From Candidatus Nitrotoga sp. CP45 (GTDB lineage: Bacteria > Bacteroidota > Bacteroidia > Flavobacteriales > Flavobacteriaceae), in contig CALQCV020000066.1 in NCBI GenBank assembly GCA_943329165.2, positions 1 through 8,947 of the forward strand: 8,947 nucleotides of DNA, written 5' to 3'. Both the position numbers and the translations under genes were made by a program. This document shows, in pieces, positions 6,348 to 8,947 of the stretch. The notes under the pieces were generated by a model. The model was not told where the DNA came from. It did not search any database and saw only the letters and a list, made by a program, of their open reading frames with translations. Every line of letters starts with the position of its first letter. The first letter of the stretch is position 1.

Positions 6348-7412
6348 ATGGCTGGAAATACTTATGGAACACTTTTTAAACTTACCACTTTTGGTGAATC
6401 ACACGGAGTTGCTTTAGGCGGCATTATTGATGGTTGTCCTGCCGGAATTGAAATCGATTTGAATGCTATTCAAAACGAAATGCAACGCAGAAAACCTGGA
6501 CAATCTTCTATCGTTACCCAACGAAAAGAAGAAGATGAAGTGCAATTGCTTTCAGGGATTTTTGAAGGTAAAACTACAGGAACGCCAATAGGTTTTATCA
6601 TTCCAAATACCAATCAAAAGTCAGATGATTACTCCCATATCAAAGACAGTTATCGTCCAAGTCATGCCGATTATGTTTATGAAAAAAAATATGGAATTCG
6701 CGATTATCGCGGTGGAGGCAGAAGTTCCGCCCGAGAGACAGCTTGCAGAGTTGTAGCAGGTGCCATTGCTAAACAAGTTTTATCTACTATTAAAATCAAT
6801 GCTTTTGTTTCTTCTGTTGGCGATATTTTTATAGATAAGCCTTATCAAGATTTAGATTTTTCTTTAACAGAAACCAATGCAATTCGTTGTCCCGACTCCG
6901 CGACTGCCGAGAAAATGGAAAACTATATTAAGGAAATACGCAAACAAGGAGATACTGTTGGTGGAACAATAACGTGTGTTTTACAAAATGTTCCTATTGG
7001 TTTGGGCGAACCCGTTTTTGATAAACTCCATGCCGAATTAGGCAAAGCAATGTTGTCAATAAATGCAGTAAAAGGTTTTGAATTTGGCAGCGGATTTTGT
7101 GGTGCCACAATGAAAGGTAGTGAACACAACGATTTATATAACGAAGACGGAACTACTAAAACGAATCTTTCTGGCGGAATTCAAGGTGGAATTTCAAACG
7201 GAATGGATATTTATTTCAGAATAGCTTTCAAACCGGTGGCGACCTTAATTCAGAAACAAGAAGTGTTGACTAATGAAAATACGTTGGTCGAACAACATGG
7301 CAAAGGGCGACATGATCCTTGTGTGGTTCCAAGAGCAGTGCCTATTGTAGAAGCCATGGCAGCAATAGTGCTAGCTGATTTTTATTTAATAAACAAAACG
7401 TATCAAAAATAG
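6348..7412 (+). CDS. aroC: Chorismate synthase AroC
   Basis: The enzyme converts 5-enolpyruvylshikimate-3-phosphate to chorismate, the last step of the shikimate pathway, using reduced FMN. The 354 residues match the usual length of about 350-390. Signatures are GESHG (16-20, with catalytic His19), RKPGQSS (48-54), [14 protein letters not shown] (103-116, with catalytic His106), [15 protein letters not shown] (121-135), and [17 protein letters not shown] (321-337). I chose the ATG at 6348 because [20 protein letters not shown] is the normal family N-terminus. The same frame extends 17 codons further to a TTG at 6297, but that lies inside the promoter -7 box and encodes residues not seen in the family. 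The TAG stop joins directly to a repeat element. No other aro gene lies nearby in the window. Confidence 0.96.
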   Translation: MAGNTYGTLFKLTTFGESHGVALGGIIDGCPAGIEIDLNAIQNEMQRRKPGQSSIVTQRKEEDEVQLLSGIFEGKTTGTPIGFIIPNTNQKSDDYSHIKDSYRPSHADYVYEKKYGIRDYRGGGRSSARETACRVVAGAIAKQVLSTIKINAFVSSVGDIFIDKPYQDLDFSLTETNAIRCPDSATAEKMENYIKEIRKQGDTVGGTITCVLQNVPIGLGEPVFDKLHAELGKAMLSINAVKGFEFGSGFCGATMKGSEHNDLYNEDGTTKTNLSGGIQGGISNGMDIYFRIAFKPVATLIQKQEVLTNENTLVEQHGKGRHDPCVVPRAVPIVEAMAAIVLADFYLINKTYQK

Positions 7413-7537
7413 TATGCAGTATTCAGTCGCAGTTGGCAGTAAACTATGCCTGAAAACTGCGACTGTAAATTGGGCCTGAAAACTGCGACTGAAAACTGCG
7501 ACTGAAAACTGCGACTGAAAACTGCGACTGATAACTA
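7413..7537 (+). repeat. Intergenic repeat element, copy 2 (hairpin plus six 13-bp units)
   Basis: The element starts at the base after the aroC stop codon (TATGCAGTATTCAGT). A left arm (7424-7439, CAGTCGCAGTTGGCAG) and a 10-base loop (7440-7449) precede tandem 13-bp units with consensus CTGAAAACTGCGA. The units are at 7450-7462 (exact), 7463-7475 (degenerate, 9 of 13), 7476-7488, 7489-7501, 7502-7514 and 7515-7527 (all exact), then a broken seventh unit to about 7535. The left arm pairs with 7450-7465 at 14 of 16 positions, making a strong stem-loop. The design is that of copy 1 at 1705-1765, with more units. No -7 promoter box is visible between the array and the next ATG, which lies just behind it. 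Confidence 0.9.
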
Positions 7538-7543
7538 TATAAA

Positions 7544-8800
7544 ATGACTACAACTCAAACCAAAAAAAAATCTATCTTTTCCAATCTTACGGTTCAGATT
7601 TTAATTGCGATGATTGCCGGTGCTTTGCTTGGAATTTTTGTCCATAATAATTATACCGAAGCTGCTGCTAAAGATTTTAGTGGTTACATAAAAATGTTAG
7701 CTACTATTTTCATTCGATTTGTGCAAATGATTATTTCTCCATTAGTATTTACGACGCTCGTTGTTGGTATTGCAAAACTTGGAGATATTAAAGCCGTCGG
7801 AAGAATAGGAGGAAAGGCATTGGGCTGGTTTTTTACAGCTTCATTTATATCCTTATTAATAGGAATGTTTTGGGTAAATACCTTGCAACCAGGCGTTGGT
7901 TTGAAATTAGGCAATGTAGATATATCAACTGCAACAGAAGTTGTAGAAAAAACAGAGGGTTTTTCGGCTCAAAATTTTATCGAGCATATTATTCCGAAAA
8001 GTATTGTAGAAGCGATGGCAACAAATGAAATATTACAAATCGTAATTTTTTCTATTTTCTTCGGATTGGCTGCCGCTTCAATAGGCGATCACGCAAAACC
8101 AGTCGTAAATGCTTTAGATAAAACCTCACGCATCATTTTGAAGATGGTGAATTATGTAATGAAGTTTGCACCGATTGGAGTTTTTGGTGCTATAGCCGGA
8201 GTGTTTGCTATTCGGGATTTAAATGAGCTGCTACTTACGTATGCCAAATTCTTTGGTTCTTTTATGGTTGGAATTTCAACACTTTGGTTTGTATTGTTGT
8301 TAGTTGGCTATATTTTTTTAAAGTCAAGAATGACTACTTTATTGAAACACATTGTCAGTCCGCTGATAATTGCCTTCGGAACAACAAGCTCTGAAGCTGT
8401 TTTTCCTAAATTAACAGAAGAATTAGAACGTTTTGGCGTAAAAGATAAAATAGTTTCTTTCATGTTGCCCTTAGGATATTCATTTAATCTTGACGGCAGC
8501 ATGATGTACATGACTTTTGCGAGTATTTTTATAGCTCAAGCCTATGGTGTTCATCTTGATTTTGGTACACAAATGACAATGCTTTTAGTCTTAATGCTTA
8601 CCAGTAAAGGAATCGCTGGCGTTCCAAGAGCAAGTTTAGTTGTGGTCGCCGCAACTTGTGGAATGTTTAAAATACCAATTGAAGGTATCGCTTTAATCCT
8701 GCCAATTGATCATTTTTGTGATATGTTTAGAAGTGCTACAAACGTACTTGGAAACGCTTTGGCTACATCAGTTGTTGGTAAATGGGAAAAAGAAAGTTAA
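7544..8800 (+). CDS. Dicarboxylate/amino acid:cation symporter (DAACS family)
   Basis: This inner-membrane transporter of the GltP/DctA family takes up C4-dicarboxylates or acidic amino acids together with sodium ions or protons. The 418 residues and the run of hydrophobic helices from about residue 15 to 412 fit the family fold. Family marks are FIRFVQMIISPLVFTTLVVGI (56-76), the hairpin-1 motif AFGTTSSEAVFPKL (277-290), the unwound helix-7 motif NLDGS (315-319, usually NMDGT), the hairpin-2 region SKGIAGVPRAS (354-364), and the helix-8 binding motif DHFCDMFRSATNVLGNALA (389-407) with D393, R396 and N400. N404 stands where archaeal GltPh has the sodium ligand D405; some bacterial dicarboxylate carriers also have Asn there. 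The substrate cannot be assigned. No clear promoter precedes it, so it may be read through from aroC or started within the repeat array. Confidence 0.9.
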   Translation: MTTTQTKKKSIFSNLTVQILIAMIAGALLGIFVHNNYTEAAAKDFSGYIKMLATIFIRFVQMIISPLVFTTLVVGIAKLGDIKAVGRIGGKALGWFFTASFISLLIGMFWVNTLQPGVGLKLGNVDISTATEVVEKTEGFSAQNFIEHIIPKSIVEAMATNEILQIVIFSIFFGLAAASIGDHAKPVVNALDKTSRIILKMVNYVMKFAPIGVFGAIAGVFAIRDLNELLLTYAKFFGSFMVGISTLWFVLLLVGYIFLKSRMTTLLKHIVSPLIIAFGTTSSEAVFPKLTEELERFGVKDKIVSFMLPLGYSFNLDGSMMYMTFASIFIAQAYGVHLDFGTQMTMLLVLMLTSKGIAGVPRASLVVVAATCGMFKIPIEGIALILPIDHFCDMFRSATNVLGNALATSVVGKWEKES

Positions 8801-8829
8801 AAAAACAATAATAGTTTAAAATACTTTAT

Positions 8830-8837
8830 TAAATTTG
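8830..8837 (+). promoter_or_regulatory. Probable -7 promoter box for the gene starting at 8864
   Basis: TAAATTTG is a full match to the -7 consensus TAnnTTTG. It lies 26 bases before the ATG at 8864 and would give a leader of about 20 bases. No good TTTG is present at the -33 distance; only GTTT at 8814-8817 is close. I see no clear terminator between the symporter stop at 8800 and this box. Confidence 0.5.
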
Positions 8838-8863
8838 TCGCTTAATCTTAAAAAACAAAACTT

Positions 8864-8947
8864 ATGAAAAAAATTTTACTATCGTTATTACTGGTTTGTT
8901 CGTTAGCTAATGCTCAAGTAATCTTTCCTGTGGAAGGTTTTGAGGGA
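8864..8947 (+). CDS. Secreted protein, N-terminal fragment (cut by window edge)
   Basis: The frame is open from the ATG at 8864 through 28 codons to the right edge. Residues 1-17 form a typical Flavobacterium Sec signal peptide (MKKILLSLLLVCSLANA, with a probable cut after ANA and before Q18). The visible mature part is QVIFPVEGFEG. A mature start with a phenylalanine-rich strand and then FEG is common in large secreted or surface proteins of this group, including those with jelly-roll (MAM-like or choice-of-anchor) domains, but eleven residues are too few to assign a family. An exported protein is well supported; everything beyond that is open. Confidence 0.75.
   Translation, partial: MKKILLSLLLVCSLANAQVIFPVEGFEG

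Noticed and set aside
7450..7535. CRISPR-like array
   Set aside because: The 13-bp units are directly adjacent with no unique spacers, and there are no cas genes nearby. It is a simple tandem repeat.
1..8947. A novel multi-gene defence, mobile or biosynthetic system
   Set aside because: The genes are housekeeping, transport, envelope and regulatory types with no shared theme, no integrase, transposase, nuclease or toxin pair, and no composition shift. Only the repeat elements stand out.

Overview
The window looks like a stretch of chromosome from a member of the Bacteroidota, most likely Flavobacterium or a close relative. The evidence is a low G+C content by eye (roughly one third), promoters of the Bacteroidota type (TAnnTTTG at -7, TTTG at -33), no strong Shine-Dalgarno sequences before the genes, a BshA-type bacillithiol enzyme of the kind Flavobacteriia carry, and MKK-type signal peptides ending in A-x-A-Q.

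Layout from left to right. (1) 1-846, minus strand: an ECF sigma factor followed by the start of a small membrane protein in the position and form of its anti-sigma factor; the second gene runs off the left edge. (2) 958-3819, plus strand: fabG (fatty acid elongation), a short repeat element, then a large membrane-anchored protein with a von Willebrand factor A (VWA) domain. (3) 3901-5456, plus strand: bshA, overlapping by 4 bp a small lipoprotein gene, closed by a two-way terminator at about 5456-5490. (4) 5506-6015, minus strand: a small outer-membrane beta-barrel protein converging on that terminator. (5) A 332-bp AT-rich gap that ends in a very good promoter for aroC. (6) 6348-8800, plus strand: aroC (chorismate synthase), a second and longer copy of the repeat element, and a dicarboxylate/amino acid:cation symporter. 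(7) 8864-8947: the signal peptide and first mature residues of a secreted protein cut by the right edge.

The genes do not form one pathway. They are housekeeping metabolism (fatty acid, aromatic amino acid and low-molecular-weight thiol synthesis), an uptake system, envelope proteins and one regulatory pair. I see no phage, insertion sequence, CRISPR array, defence island, rRNA or tRNA.

The most unusual signal is non-coding. Two copies of a related repeat element (1705-1765 and 7413-7537) lie directly behind fabG and aroC. Each starts with a similar block at the stop codon, forms an imperfect 16-bp hairpin, and continues into tandem 13-bp units (two in one copy, six plus a part in the other). 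The only two TAG stop codons among the complete genes are the ones at these elements. The second useful point is that the longest aroC reading frame begins at a TTG inside the -7 promoter box, so the true start is the ATG at 6348.
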